Shown here piece after piece: positions 49,781 to 60,905 of a stretch of DNA of 64,000 nucleotides. Position 1 is the first letter of the stretch, and every line of letters starts with the position of its first letter. The notes under the pieces were generated by a model. The model made no database searches and had not been told where the DNA came from. It saw only the letters and a program-made list of their open reading frames with translations. Where the stretch lies: NCBI GenBank assembly GCA_016081115.2, contig JABTTQ020003409.1, positions 868,001 to 932,000 on the forward strand, in the 5' to 3' direction. Origin of the DNA: Rehmannia glutinosa. Its lineage: Eukaryota > Streptophyta > Magnoliopsida > Lamiales > Orobanchaceae. The translations under genes and the position numbers were made by a program.

Positions 49781-50042
49781 GGTGTAAGATTTTGTTGTAA
49801 TAATTTTGGTAATTATTAATAAAATCTTTTCTCTTTCGAAATCCATCCCGGATATCTTTGGGGTGGTAGAGGATTAGGCCCTAGGTGGGTTGAACCTCTT
49901 TAAATCAACGTGTGTTGTTTACATTCCGCACCTTTATTATTGTCTTTGAGCATTCGGTTCGAAAAAGAGGGCGAAATCGAAAAGATGGAGATAATCTATT
50001 CACCCCCCCTTCTAGATTATCGTAGCCGCTTGGACTTACAAG

Positions 50043-50055
50043 TGGTATCAGAGCC
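50043..50055 (+). other. Copia primer-binding site (tRNA-iMet)
   Basis: TGGTATCAGAGCC starts two bases after the end of the 5' LTR and is complementary to the 3' end of plant initiator methionine tRNA, the usual Copia primer. Confidence 0.95.
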
Positions 50056-50159
50056 AAACTCTTTGGCAAGCTCGTTTCACATCGCGAGTGAAGAGAAACG
50101 ATCGTCGGCTACTAACGAAGCTCATCTTTCCTAAGCACCTCCACCACCAAGCCACCTCG

Positions 50160-50940
50160 GTTTGATTCCAAAAATTTTATATTTTGGAAAGAAAGAATGG
50201 AATGCTACTTACAAGGTTGCGGGTTCGACATTTGGAACACCGTCATTAATGGAGAATCCATTCCGATGAAAAATACACCACACACCTCAAAAGGCTTCAA
50301 AAAGCTCAATGATGAAGAGAAGAAAATCATCTCCTCAAATGGTAAAGCTCTTAATATTTTACATTGTTCACTTACCACTTTGGAATTTGATCATGTTGTA
50401 GGTATTCGATCGGCACATGAAGTATGGCAAAAATTAGAAGCCATCTATGAAGTATATGCAAATGAAAGGAGCAACTCAAAAACATCTACTTCACAAATGG
50501 ATACAACATCAAATTCAACAACATGGGATAAGCCTTCTACAACCTCCCATGATGAACAAGTTGAACAATGCCTCATGGGCATCAAGAAGAAAACGAGGTA
50601 AGTTCTAAACCCTCTACTTCTTATGACAATGAATTGCAAAATGAATATAGTGACTTGCAAAATGATTATGATGAGCTACAAGATGAATTCCAAAACTTAC
50701 TTGTTAAATACAAAAATTTGAAAAAGGAATTCATTGTTTTAAAGAATGATAAGGATAGTTTATTTACTTCCTATGAATCACTATCATGTGCTCACACCAC
50801 CACTCTTGACAAGGTTAGAAACCTTGAGAAAGAAAAATAGTACTCTTGTTGAGGATATAAATTGCTTGAAAAATGATTTATCTAAATCCAACTCGAAAAC
50901 CGATAAGATGACCAATATTGTTGATTGTTGTGATAATTGA
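50160..50940 (+). pseudogene. Copia gag region
   Basis: The frame through 50197-50601 begins FDSKNFIFWKERMECYLQ, the start of the plant Copia gag (UBN2 type), and continues SAHEVWQKLEAIYE. After that the typical middle of the domain is absent and a Ser/Thr-rich stretch follows, so part appears deleted. The next frame (50568-50840) is coiled coil: YSDLQNDYDELQDEF and YKNLKKEFIVLKNDK. A frame shift near 50835 leads into LVEDINCLKNDLSKS. Confidence 0.8.
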
Positions 50941-51019
50941 AACTAGAACTTGATCATAAGCCCAAGGGTGTCAATCACATGAAAAAGAATCAAGTCTCTA
51001 AGACGTTGGTCATTATGCT

Positions 51020-51180
51020 CCTAGAATTATTACATGTTTTTATTGCGGTAAAAAGGGTCATACGGTAAATACTTGTCGGGCTAGAAATAGCTCCAATTAT
51101 TGTTGGAGACCTAAAAGTCTCAAGACTAATCCCAAAGGACCCAAACACATAAGGGTACCACAAAACAATGTCATATTAGG
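51020..51180 (+). pseudogene. Copia gag zinc knuckle
   Basis: The translation contains CFYCGKKGHTVNTC, a complete C-x2-C-x4-H-x4-C nucleic-acid-binding knuckle, followed by an Arg/Ser/Asn/Lys-rich segment (RPKSLKTNPKGPKHIRVP). It lies downstream of the coiled coil as in SIRE-like gag proteins. Confidence 0.85.
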
Positions 51181-52290
51181 TACCCGCGAAATAATGATCG
51201 AAGAAAATTTATACCGCCAAGAAGACATCAAATGACCGTTTCATGTGATCAAAGAAGGAGAAACTATGTTAAACAAAGCCAATTTCAAGAAGAGGATATA
51301 ATCAAAAATGGGAAGAACACAATCCTTGGAAATGGCAAAGACAAGATGATTTTCAAAGAAGAAGAGACCATCAACAATGGGAAGGACAAAAATTTTGGAG
51401 ATGGAGTAATTGGAGAGATTACTATAAACATGAAGATTTTCAAAAGGAAAATATCATCAACAATGGAAAAACCCATGGAAACGGCATAATTGGTAAACCG
51501 TATCTCCCTAATTAAATATGTATTTTATTTGTCTATTATGCATGTTTTTATTTGTGTCCTACTTGCAAAATGAGTTTTCATGTATTTTAAATTAAGGTCT
51601 TCAAAACTTATTTGTTTTTAAAAAAGGAAGAAAAGGCATAAATTATCGAGGTATGTTTACTTGTGTTATTCTTACTCTTATAGACTCGATATATGTATTG
51701 TCATGTGCCTATGTGCTTGTTATTCATAGTATTTCATACAAATGCCATTAAGAGGATTTTTTAGATTTTTTGAAAGGCATTATTCGATATTTGATTGCAC
51801 ATATTTGCTTTGTCAACTTTTGTTCAAATACTTCTTTTAAATGAGGTCTCAATTATATGCTATCGAATTCTCAAATTTCAAAAGAGACCTTTTGTAGCTT
51901 TCTTAAGCTTATTTGAACTTGCATGATTTATTAGACTCTTGATGATATTCTAAATGCATAGTATGTGTTTCTTGCTTCATGATCTGTATATATATATATA
52001 TATATATATATAGTGTCTATTCCTACTATGCTCTTTTGCAAGAAATTTTGTGATTGATGATTGAAGCATGTTTTTACACTTGGGCTATTTTTTCTTGTAT
52101 AAGCGATGCCGTTAATAAGTTTGTTGAGTTGTGTAGAAAAGAAAATACTCCAAATATTTGGATGTAAATGTTCTATTATGAACACCTTAGATCATTTGGA
52201 TGCCCAATAGTGATGAAGAAGACAAATTCCTCAATTGATGCTCCAAGATGAAGATTGGTTTTTAGAATTGCAAGAGGAGCTAAAAAGGAA
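51181..52290 (+). other. Copia internal stretch where protease and integrase should be
   Basis: About 1.1 kb with no protease or integrase core. It holds a Lys/Glu/Asn-rich frame (51232-51489), noncoding AT-rich sequence, a (TA)n run at 51986-52012, and near 52190 the fragment LRSFGCP, which looks like the end of the integrase region just before RT. An internal deletion or replacement is inferred. Confidence 0.6.
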
Positions 52291-52299
52291 ATGATACTT

Positions 52300-53345
52300 G
52301 GAAGTTGATGCCATCACAAACGATTATAAATGCAAAATGGGCACTCCGGAACAAACTTGATGATCAAGGCAACATTGTTCGAAATAAGGCAAGGTTAGTA
52401 GCTCAAGGGTATTGTCAAGAAGAAGGTATTGACTATGATGAAACTTTTGCACCCGTAGCACGTTTAGAAGCTATTCGTATTTTACTTGCCTATTCTTGTT
52501 TTAAAAATTTCAAACTTTACCAAATGGATGTTAAATCCGCTTTCTTAAATGTTATTATTCAAAAAGAAGTCTATGTAAAACAACCTCCGGGGTTTGAAAA
52601 TTTTTCTAGGCCTAATGATGTTTATAAACTTAAAAAGGCTTTGTATGGTTTAAAACAAGCACCCGTGCATGGTATGATAGACTTAGATCTTTTCTTTTGC
52701 AAAATGGTTTTACAAGAGGTAAAGTTGATACTACACTCTTTGTTTTTGAAAAAGGGCAAGATTGTTTACTTGTGCAAATTTATGTTGATGATATTATCTT
52801 TGGTGCTACTAATGAATCTTTGTGCAAGAAATTCTCCAAGTTAATGCAAGGTGAATTCGAGATGAGTATGATGGGGAGCTAAATTTCTTCATTGGACTTC
52901 AAATTAAGCAATGCCAAGAAGGTATTTATATTTCGCAATCAAAGTATACAAAAGAACTTTTGAAGAAGTTCGGCATTGAAGAAGGAAGAACCGTCTCGAC
53001 TCCTATGGCAACCAATTTCAAAATTGACAAAGATGAAAAAGGCAAGACGGTTGATGAATCCAAGTATCGAGGTATGATTGGTAGTTTACTTTATTTAACC
53101 GCTAGTAGACCGGACATTCTTCATGCCGTATGCCTATGTGCTCGTTTTCAAAGCAATCCAAAAGAATCTCATATGAGTGCCGTTAAACGAATTTTCAAAT
53201 ATTTGAAAGGCACTTCTTCTTATGACTTGTTGTATCCAAAGCTTTAAAATGTTCTTATTTTTCGGGATAACAAGTCCGGTCAAAAAATATTCAAACTATG
53301 GTTCGTCATAATCGAACTAAACATATTGAGATTCGATATAATTGT
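52300..53345 (+). pseudogene. Copia reverse transcriptase and partial RNase H
   Basis: RT blocks: NAKWALRNKLDDQGNIVRNK, ARLVAQGYCQEEGIDYDETF, FAPVARLEAIRILLAY, QMDVKSAFLN, KQPPGF and KKALYGLKQAP, then in a second frame LLVQIYVDDIIFGATNE with both catalytic aspartates. Later frames give FGIEEGRTVSTPM, MIGSLLYLTASRPDIL and the RNase H start, ending with RTKHIEIRY near 53335. Frame shifts occur at about 52665 and 52875, and the centre of RNase H is missing after 53247. Confidence 0.88.
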
Positions 53346-54786
53346 TAAGGGATTGCATGTTTTAATAAAAACTTGAGATGTGTTTAATTCCTCTCAAGGA
53401 TAACTCGCGGATTTTTTTTTTTAATCGCTCACCGCCGAGTATTTTACCTCATTTCGAGCTTGATTATGACATAATGTATATTGAATGAGGTATATGTTTG
53501 CATTTTGCACGTTTTAAAACTTAGGGCGAAAAATCGGATTTTTGGTTGAAAATTCGGATTTTATTAAAAGCGCAAAGACAGGTGGGGCTGATGAGGTTGA
53601 GGGCAACCGGTCGCCCTCAACGTCGACCGTCGCCCTCAACCACGACCGCCGCCCGAGCTATATTTTGGATTAAAACGGTTCTGTCTTCTTCAAAGATTCG
53701 CCATTTTACCTTATTTTGGCCATTTTTCGTCCCCTTTGCAAATTTCACACACAATTCACTTCAAATGAGTTTTGATGCATGAATTATATATTTTGGGGAT
53801 TATCTAGCTCGACTATCATCATCATTGCTCGTCTTTACCGATCAAATGGTAAGAATTCTACTTCCTTAATCTCAATTGGGTTGAACCCTTGAGAACTTGG
53901 CCTATATGTACTATCGTGATGAAATTATATATGAATGTGATGAGATTATTAATTGTTGATCAATGATATTTATTAAATTGCATTTGGTGATGAAAAACTT
54001 GGCTTGATTTTATTTACAAGGGCTATATATATCTTTTTCAATTTTTGACGCCCGCCAAGTGTTCGATAAAATGTTTCAATGAAAAATTCATCACCTACAT
54101 GATTCTCTCGATTTCAAAAATCTTATATATTTATAGAGATCATGTTTTGCTTATCAAATGAATTTTCATAAGCTTCTTCAAGTCGTATGATTCGACTTTT
54201 CCCTCTTATTTGGTTTATAAGCTTCAATGTTCAAATAGCTCGGTACATCGGTTTAGTTGCGCACTTTGATATGAATATATGATGTATTTATCGTGCTAAC
54301 ATTCTTTTTGATGATTCCAAAGGGGGAGAAACAGGTTATAAGCTCTTTAGCTCGAAGAAGCTAAGATAAGCTTAAAAAAAAAGAAGCTACAAGCTATGGC
54401 TTCATAAAGCCATAAGTTGTGGATCATATTTAGTCCACTTGGTGCATTATGGTTATATATGAATCATGGTCCATTGGTTGTAGTATGGACTTATATATGT
54501 TTCTAATGATGTCTCTTTGACAGGAGGAGCTTTTAAGTTATTGATACTTAAGCTCAATATCGAAAAGCTAATATTTTAGCTTATGTTTAAGTTGCTTCTA
54601 TATAACTCTTGTTGTGCATGTTGATAGGGGGAGCATTTGCTATATGTGTTTGAATATCTCTACTCCCATCCTTGTGTTTTTATTGCATGGAATATTGTCG
54701 CTCACAACGGATAGTTCTCTATAACCGGTAAAATTGTTTTGTTTTCAAAATCGACCTCGTTAAAATTGTTTTGGTTTGTAATCATC
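53346..54786 (+). other. Copia region between pol and the polypurine tract
   Basis: About 1.4 kb with no clear long frame. A short GC-rich block at 53590-53655 repeats the GGCAACCGGTCGCC wording of the LTRs. The rest is AT-rich with repeated AGCTT/AAGCTT words (54340-54600). No env-like protein could be recognised. Confidence 0.5.
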
Positions 54787-54799
54787 AAAAAGGGGAGAT
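54787..54799 (+). other. Copia polypurine tract
   Basis: AAAAAGGGGAGAT directly precedes the 3' LTR, in the place where plus-strand synthesis is primed. Confidence 0.85.
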
Positions 54800-56286
54800 T
54801 GTTTGATAAATGGTTTTATCATGATTTTGATGATTTTGATTTTACACCAAAACAATGGTTTTAAAGGTTGTCCAAATACTCCTAAATGATTTAAAATGGT
54901 TTTAATATTTTTAGGAGTATTTCTTCAAGTTTTATCTTCGACAAAATTGGACAACACTCTTAATGATTTTTTGTCAATGTTTTTTTACACCAAAACAATG
55001 TTTCTAAATGTTGTCCTAATACTTCCGATCGGTCTAAAATATTTTTACTATTTTTTGAGTATTTCTTGAAGTTTATTTTCGATATAAAATTGGACAACAC
55101 TTTTGTTTTGAGGTCAACCGGTCGCCGTATAGGGCAACCCGTACCTGAAAGTTGAGAAAACAGAAAACTTCATGTTTGCGAGAAAATGGTCGTGGCAACC
55201 GGTCGCCGCCTCTATAGGCAACCGGTCGACCTGGGCGGCCGTGCACAGGAGCAAAAATTGAAACAGAACATTTGCCCTTCGTTTTTTGAAGTTGTGCGAC
55301 CGGTTGAAGTAAGGGACGGCGGTCGAACCCTACGCCGACGGCCGGTCGCCTGTGTAAAAATGTATTCTCTTTTTCAAACGTCTATTTGTGCATTGACCGT
55401 GCCGCCTTAAGTTTGACAAAAAAATGTAACCGTTGTGCAGCAGACATCTTCTCCTTAATTTGTGGGATTGATTTCTAACAGCTCTTTTCTTCAATTATCT
55501 TGCAATTTTTTTTACAGAATTCATGTCCCCAAGAGGAGCCTATCATGTACAAGACATCTTCTATAAATAGAGGAAGAATTGAAGCAACACAAAAACGAGA
55601 GAAAACTACAACACAACAAGATACACTCAAGAATACACTTGTTCTAACATTGTCTTATTTCTTGTTGTAATTTGCCTAGCTATTCACTTTCACATTCTTG
55701 AGGTCTAGGCTATTCTTGATTACACTTGCACTCAATTGTATTATTCATTATCGAGTTGTAATCTTGAATTTGTGGTCGTCATTCAAACACAAGATATCCT
55801 TGTGAGTGCTCTTGTGGTAAGAACACACTTGGGTGAACTAGGTGTTAGGTGTAAGGAGATTGTGGTAATCTTCTTGTTGAAGTGTTGAAGAGTGTGGTGC
55901 TCTTCAAGGGTGAAGATTGTGGTAATCTTCACAAGGTGCCGTTTGGAGATTGTGGTAATCTTCAAGTGAGATTGTGGTAATCTCAAAGGTGGTGTTGAAG
56001 AAGAGTGTGGTGCTCTTCAAGGTGTTGGTGTAAGATTTTGTTGTAATAATTTTGGTAATTATTAATAAAATCTTTTTCTCTTTTCGAAATCCATCCCGGA
56101 TATACTGGGGTGGTAGAGGATTAGGCCCTAGGTGGGTTGAACCTCTTTAAATCAACGTGTGTTGTTTACATTCCGCACCTTTATTATTGTCTTTGAGCAT
56201 TCGGTTCGAAAAAGAGGGCGAAATCGAAAATATGGAGATAATCTATTCACCCCCCCTCTAGATTATCGTAGCCGCTTGGACTTACA
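54800..56286 (+). repeat. Copia 3' LTR
   Basis: It starts TGTTTGATAAATGG and ends CTTGGACTTACA. Outside the GC-rich tract it differs from the 5' LTR at about a dozen places, roughly half of them homopolymer length changes. Inside the tract (about 55110-55480) differences are dense. Confidence 0.95.
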
Positions 56287-56291
56287 AAGGA
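56287..56291. other. Target-site duplication, right copy (AAGGA)
   Basis: Matches 48552-48556 exactly. Gypsy integrase coding resumes here with GYYWPSL. Confidence 0.92.
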
Positions 56292-57260
56292 TACTACTGG
56301 CCATCCTTAAAGAAGGACGCGACCGAACTCGTCAAAAAATGTGAACGATGTCAAAGATTCGCGCCACAGGTCGGGTACCACCCCGAGCAACTTACCTCCA
56401 TCTTCAGTCCTTGGCCATGTGCCAAATGGGGGATGGACCTCATTGGGCCACTCCCCACTGGCAAAGGGGGCGTGAAGTATGCCATCGTGGCAGTGGATTA
56501 TTTCACTAAGTGGGCTGAGGCGGAACCTTTGGCAAAGATAGACGAGGAAAAGGTTGTTAATTTTGTATGGAAGTCCATCATCTGCAGATTTGGGATACCA
56601 CACTCGATCGTCACGGATAATGGGAAACAATTCGATAACCGGAGGTTTCGAAGTTTTTGTGAAGTATTTCACATCAAAAACTATTTTTCGACGCCGTACC
56701 ACCCCAATCAAATGGGCAGGTCGAGTTAGTCAATAAAATACTCAAATATACGCTGAAAGCAAGATTGGAGGAGTCTAAGGGTAATTGGCCTGAGGAGCTG
56801 CCCGGTGTACTGTGGTCATATAGAACAACACACCGAGCGGCTACAGGAGAGACCCCTTTTTTCCTTAGCTTATGGAACCGAGGCAGTTATCCCCGTAGAA
56901 ATCGGAGCCCCTACTTTCAGAGTTGCAAATTTTTCTGAAGAAAACAATGAGATTGCACTCCGAGCCGAGCTGGATATGCTTGAGGAAAAGAGATGCAGTG
57001 CCGAGATGAGAAATGCTATATATAAGCAAAGAAGCGAGAGGTACTACAACTCAAAAGTGAAGGAAAGAAAGTTTCAGGTCGGCGACCTCGTCCTGAAAAG
57101 AGTAACGGGGATCGAGCCCGACCCACTAAAGCCGACCTGGGAATGTCCGTTTCGAGTCGGTAAGGCCTTGTCAAATGGGGCGTATGAATTGCAGTATTTG
57201 AGTGGGAGAAAGTTTGACCACCCATGGAATGTAATATACCTTAAAAGGTACTATCAATAA
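56288..57260 (+). pseudogene. Gypsy integrase and end of pol
   Basis: The zinc-finger end CERCQRFAP is followed by the catalytic core: WGMDLIGPLP, VDYFTKWAEAEPL and SIVTDNGKQFDN with the first two acidic residues. A frame shift near 56712 precedes the third, so GQVELVNK lies in another frame. Another shift near 56860 leads into LAYGTEAVIPVEIGAP and the tail FQVGDLVLKRV, PTWECPFRVGKA and NVIYLKRYYQ-stop at 57258-57260. Confidence 0.88.
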
Positions 57261-57852
57261 AGACTCAATTTATGATTCAGATACAACTCTGAGAATTTAT
57301 CCTTTCATCTGATATTCTGTGAGCTCTCTTAAAGGGGGGAACAATTTTTATTCGCCTCGGCTAAGATCCGAGCGCCGTAGATCGCCTCGGCCAAAAACCG
57401 AGCACCGGATGCTCGTCTCGGGTACGTCCCTTGCACGTCAATAAAGGGAGGCTTGCCCAAAAGGCGAACCTACCCTAAAAACAAAGACTCGGCTTAAGCT
57501 CCGAGCATAAAACTTGATAAACAAACATAAGCAGTTGAAGCCCACTATTTATGTCATTCAAGCACAAAAAGCCGAGCCCCATACTTAGGAAAAAATAAAA
57601 GAGGAAGACGCACAGACAGAATAAAAGGCATACAACAAAGGGAAAAACAAGCACAATACTTAGCAGGAATTCAGATGCATACAGAGGTAACCGAAAGAGT
57701 AGTTCCTTTCCACTAAAAATATTTATATTGAGGGGCCAGAGCCCAGTACATTTAGAGGCCCGAAGCCAACTACCCTATTCAAAAGACAAAAAAGGAAAAA
57801 GAAAAGCATCAAGCACCGGCAGGAGGAGGAATTTCCACAGGACCACTAGAAG
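57261..57852 (+). other. Noncoding stretch between Gypsy pol and the antisense gene
   Basis: No gene was seen. GCCTCGGC and CCGAGC words recur in alternating orientation at 57353-57420 and 57485-57580. This is the convergent end of pol (plus) and the antisense gene (minus). Confidence 0.45.
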
Positions 57853-60408
57853 CTACCTCTTCTTCATTTGGAGGAGGCGAACCTTCATTACCGACCTCAA
57901 AACGGGGCGAAGGGTATCGAGGTCGACTTCCAAGAGAGTAAGATCTCTTCGAGTGCGCAAGAACGGTCCTACCGGCGCCTTAAGATCCCCGAGGATTTTC
58001 GTAATATCGGTGGCATGACCGCAGGTCAACATGAAGGCGTACTCCTCGGACTCCTTGTAAACTCGGATGGCATCTATACGAGCCTCCCGTTTGCTTACAA
58101 GCAGTTTCCTCTGCCTCCCTGCGCACCTCGGCCATGCGCCTCTCCATCTCTCCTGCCTGGGCAACGGCTGCGCGCTCCAGCTCGACGACCTTGGCACGAA
58201 GCTCTTCCCCAGCCTTGCGAGCCTGGTCCCGCTCGGCCTCGGCCCTTACAACAACCTCCCTCTCGGTGTTAGCCCTGGCCGCGGCCTCCTCGGCCTGGGT
58301 ATTCAAAGACTCTTGCACCCCTTGGCAAAGGGCGTGAGCCTCTTGAAGGTCTTGATGGCGCCTTTCTAGCCCCTCCATTCCGCCGATCATATGCCACAAA
58401 ATCCCAGTCATACGTCCAGACAGCCGCATGACGTACTGGGCCTTCTCCTTCCAGTCGATCTCCGAGCAAAATTGTTCTATCCCGGTGGTCCACGCCCTTG
58501 CAGCCACATCTCTGGCCGCCCGCCCCACATCGGGCAAATTCTTCACCTGCTCATCCGTGGGCGTAGAACACCTCACGAACTCAACGAACCATTGGGGGAG
58601 TGACCCAGTCATCCCCTCGCAGGCCCCGTCTCTCACTTGGCTCGAGGGAATGAAATGACCTTCTCGGCCAAGGTCATCCGAAAAGGTCCTCGAAACCCCG
58701 CCTGCGGGAGTCTGCATCGGGGGCACCAGTGGCATGGTCCCGACCCACTCTGTCTGCCCAGGCTCCTCAATCTTGATTCCCCCCTCCTCCTTTGGAGTGG
58801 GGGCTCCACTGCTTCAGGGACTCCGTCAACTGGGCACTTCCCGGCCTTGATCGCCTCCCTCCGTGCCACCTCAGCATCGGCGGGCTCGACTACGACCGCC
58901 CTTGTTCGGCGAGCGGTGGTACTCCTCACATGATTAAGGCACGCAAAAGATCCACGCCACGCCCTACAAAAAGCACCAATTAAGTAAAAGACCAATAAAA
59001 GGAAAATTGAAGGAAAAAGAAATGTTAGAAACGGAAAGCGCATACCTTGGACCCCGGTTGGCCTAGGCGGTTCAGGGGTTCGCACCTGCCCGGCCGCCTG
59101 CTCCGTCTGCACAAGCTGTACTTGTTCTGGGGTCTGCTCCCTTTCAGCCCTTGGAGGGCTCCTCTCGGCCATCTCTTCCACCATCCGCTCGACCGACCTC
59201 GGCCCTTCTTTCGCTGGGTCACCGGAAAAAACAGTCTCAAGCCACCCAGCAAAGCAAGGCGGGTCTCGGTGGCCAATCTCTCGATTTGCTGTCCATTGCG
59301 CCCTATCCTGGATGTTCTCCACCATGGGACGAAAGTGGCTCAGCAATGGACCCTTAGATGGTCGGTTCTCTAACAAGAAAAAAAGAAAAAGAAGGAAAAG
59401 GAAATTAACCCTTAAAAATGAAATGAAGAAAGAAAATAAAAAGTAAAAAAGAGTAAACTTACTGAAACCGAAAGTGAAGTTTGAAGGGGGGTAAAGGACA
59501 ATCTCGCCGCTCACCCAAAGCCATTTATCCTTCCACTCCTTTAAAGATTGTGGAAGGCCTTCAACCAGTTGTCATCAGGTATCAGGATCGGGTCAGACGT
59601 AGTACCATCCTCGCGGGCCCCCGACCCCGTGACGCAGGGTCGCCGCCAAATGAAGAGCTCGTTTATTTCTCTAAATTTGGGGCGATTGTACCCCTCCAGG
59701 TGGAACATCACCAGTAAACCAATAAGCCGGCCCCATGAGATGGGGTGCACTTGAGTCAGAGGAAGGCCCCACTTACACAACCACCGCGTGAGAAAAACCG
59801 CAGTGGAAAGCGCAGTCCGTATAGAAGACTGGCCACATGAATGGCCACGCACCTCTCCGGTGGATGCTGGGGAACCTCCATACCGTCTGGTACCCAAAAA
59901 GCTATGCCGCCCGGAATTTGATACTTCCGTTGAAGCTCCCCCATCTCCGGGACCATCAACATGCTGGGGACATCATTTAAATCACATGGCGTCCACCCAG
60001 GCTCCACATAGTCGAGGGCCTCCTCCCCGCCTGCCATCGCCATCACGATGGCCCGCTGGCCCATAAGGCCTCTCGGTCCTCGAATCTCCGGAGGGTTTGT
60101 CCACCCGCTCCGTGTTATCACGCTCAGGCTCCGATGGGTTCATGTATTCTTCTTTTTCTTGCTGACGGTATTGAGGCTCAGTACTCGGGAAAAATGGTTA
60201 CTGGCACCAGATTAAACACCGTATATGTCTGCTCCAATGATGTTCTGGCAGGGGAAGTGTGATTTGAAGAAGAAATCTGGACAACACTCGGGCTGTGAGG
60301 TAGAGTTTGATGCGCTAGAGAAAAAGAAACAGAAGGTTCAGAAGGGGGGTCATCAATTTCTACCTCCACACTGTAACTACGGCTTCGACTGTCCTCAAAG
60401 GAAGACAT
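57853..60408 (-). pseudogene. Antisense spliced gene in the Gypsy element (PF04195-like 'putative gypsy type transposon' protein)
   Basis: Three exons on the minus strand: 60408-59463, 59369-59046 and 58963 to about 57853. Donors are GTAAGT and GTATGC; acceptors follow T-rich tracts. The start MSSFEDSRSRSYSVEVE is acidic and Ser-rich. The core reads FWVPDGMEVPQHPPERCVAI, GLRFPL then, after a frame shift, FLTRWLCKWGLPLTQVHPIS, WGRLIGLLVMFHLEGYNRP and FIWRR, a pattern I associate with PF04195. Exon 2 is Pro/Glu/Gln-rich. Exon 3 ends in a long Glu/Arg/Ala coiled coil (RANTEREVVVRAEAERDQAR). Frame changes at about 60170, 60100, 59800 and 58095 break it. Antisense genes at this position are known in Tat elements such as Grande and Retand; function is unknown. 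Confidence 0.65.
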
Positions 60409-60554
60409 TTTATTTGAAAAGAAAGGATTTTTTGAGAAAGTACCTAGTTTTGAAGTCTCTGAGCTTTGAAAGCCGACTCAGAATTTCTGCTCGGTCTCAA
60501 TAAATTAGCTTGGAGGATAATGGATGCGAAGTGTAGAATGAAGAAGAAAGGAGG

Positions 60555-60562
60555 TATTTATA
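60555..60562 (-). promoter_or_regulatory. TATA box of the antisense gene
   Basis: The minus strand reads TATAAATA about 150 bases before the antisense start codon at 60408. An ACGT-core box (GCCACGTGTCC, near 60721) lies further upstream. This suggests an independent promoter, by motif only. Confidence 0.6.
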
Positions 60563-60905
60563 GATGTAATTCCCTCAAAAAATGAGACACCCACTCGAAA
60601 AGACACGTATTTTCACTCTCAAAAGCCGTCAAAGGAGTCAGAAACATCACGTCCCCACGCCCGCTGACAGGACTGACGCACATCTTCGGTTCCCGCGCGA
60701 AGTTGGTCCAACCAAGAACTGCCACGTGTCCGTCATCATAATACCGCAATTAATGCGCCGCTTCAGCCATTAACTACTACACGACAGATGTCAGGGAAAA
60801 GATAACTTTTGAGGTTTCCTCTCCCCCATTAAAGACTCATGATTAGCATTAAATTTTAACTCCGACTTCAGATATTCTTCTCCCGGAATTAAACTTGGGG
60901 GCCAT

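Larger units (their letters stand above)
48557..50040 (+). repeat. Copia 5' LTR
   Basis: It starts TGCTTGATAAATGG and ends CTTGGACTTACA. Contents in order: an imperfect tandem duplication (48598-48870), a GC-rich tract with repeated ACCGGTCG words (48870-49200), a TATA box, a pyrimidine/purine leader, and an array of short hairpins (49610-49780). The third base of the left end is C where the 3' LTR has T (TGTTTG). Confidence 0.95.
48557..56286 (+). mobile_element. Ty1/Copia LTR retrotransposon, structurally complete ends, internally deleted coding region
   Basis: The element is 7730 bp with LTRs of 1484 and 1487 bp that begin TG and end CA. It has a primer-binding site two bases after the 5' LTR, a purine tract just before the 3' LTR and 5-bp AAGGA target duplications. 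It sits inside the Gypsy element, between its RNase H and integrase, and is therefore the younger insertion. The internal region keeps part of gag, a CCHC knuckle, RT and a broken RNase H, but protease and nearly all of integrase are missing, so it could move only with help from a complete relative. A coiled-coil-rich gag and long LTRs suggest a SIRE- or TAR/Tork-type lineage, which I cannot decide. Confidence 0.93.

Noticed and set aside
57728..59373. Plus-strand open frames opposite the antisense gene
   Set aside because: The GC-rich coding strand is the minus one: it has splice sites, conserved phrases and a coiled coil. The plus frames are low-complexity mirror readings.
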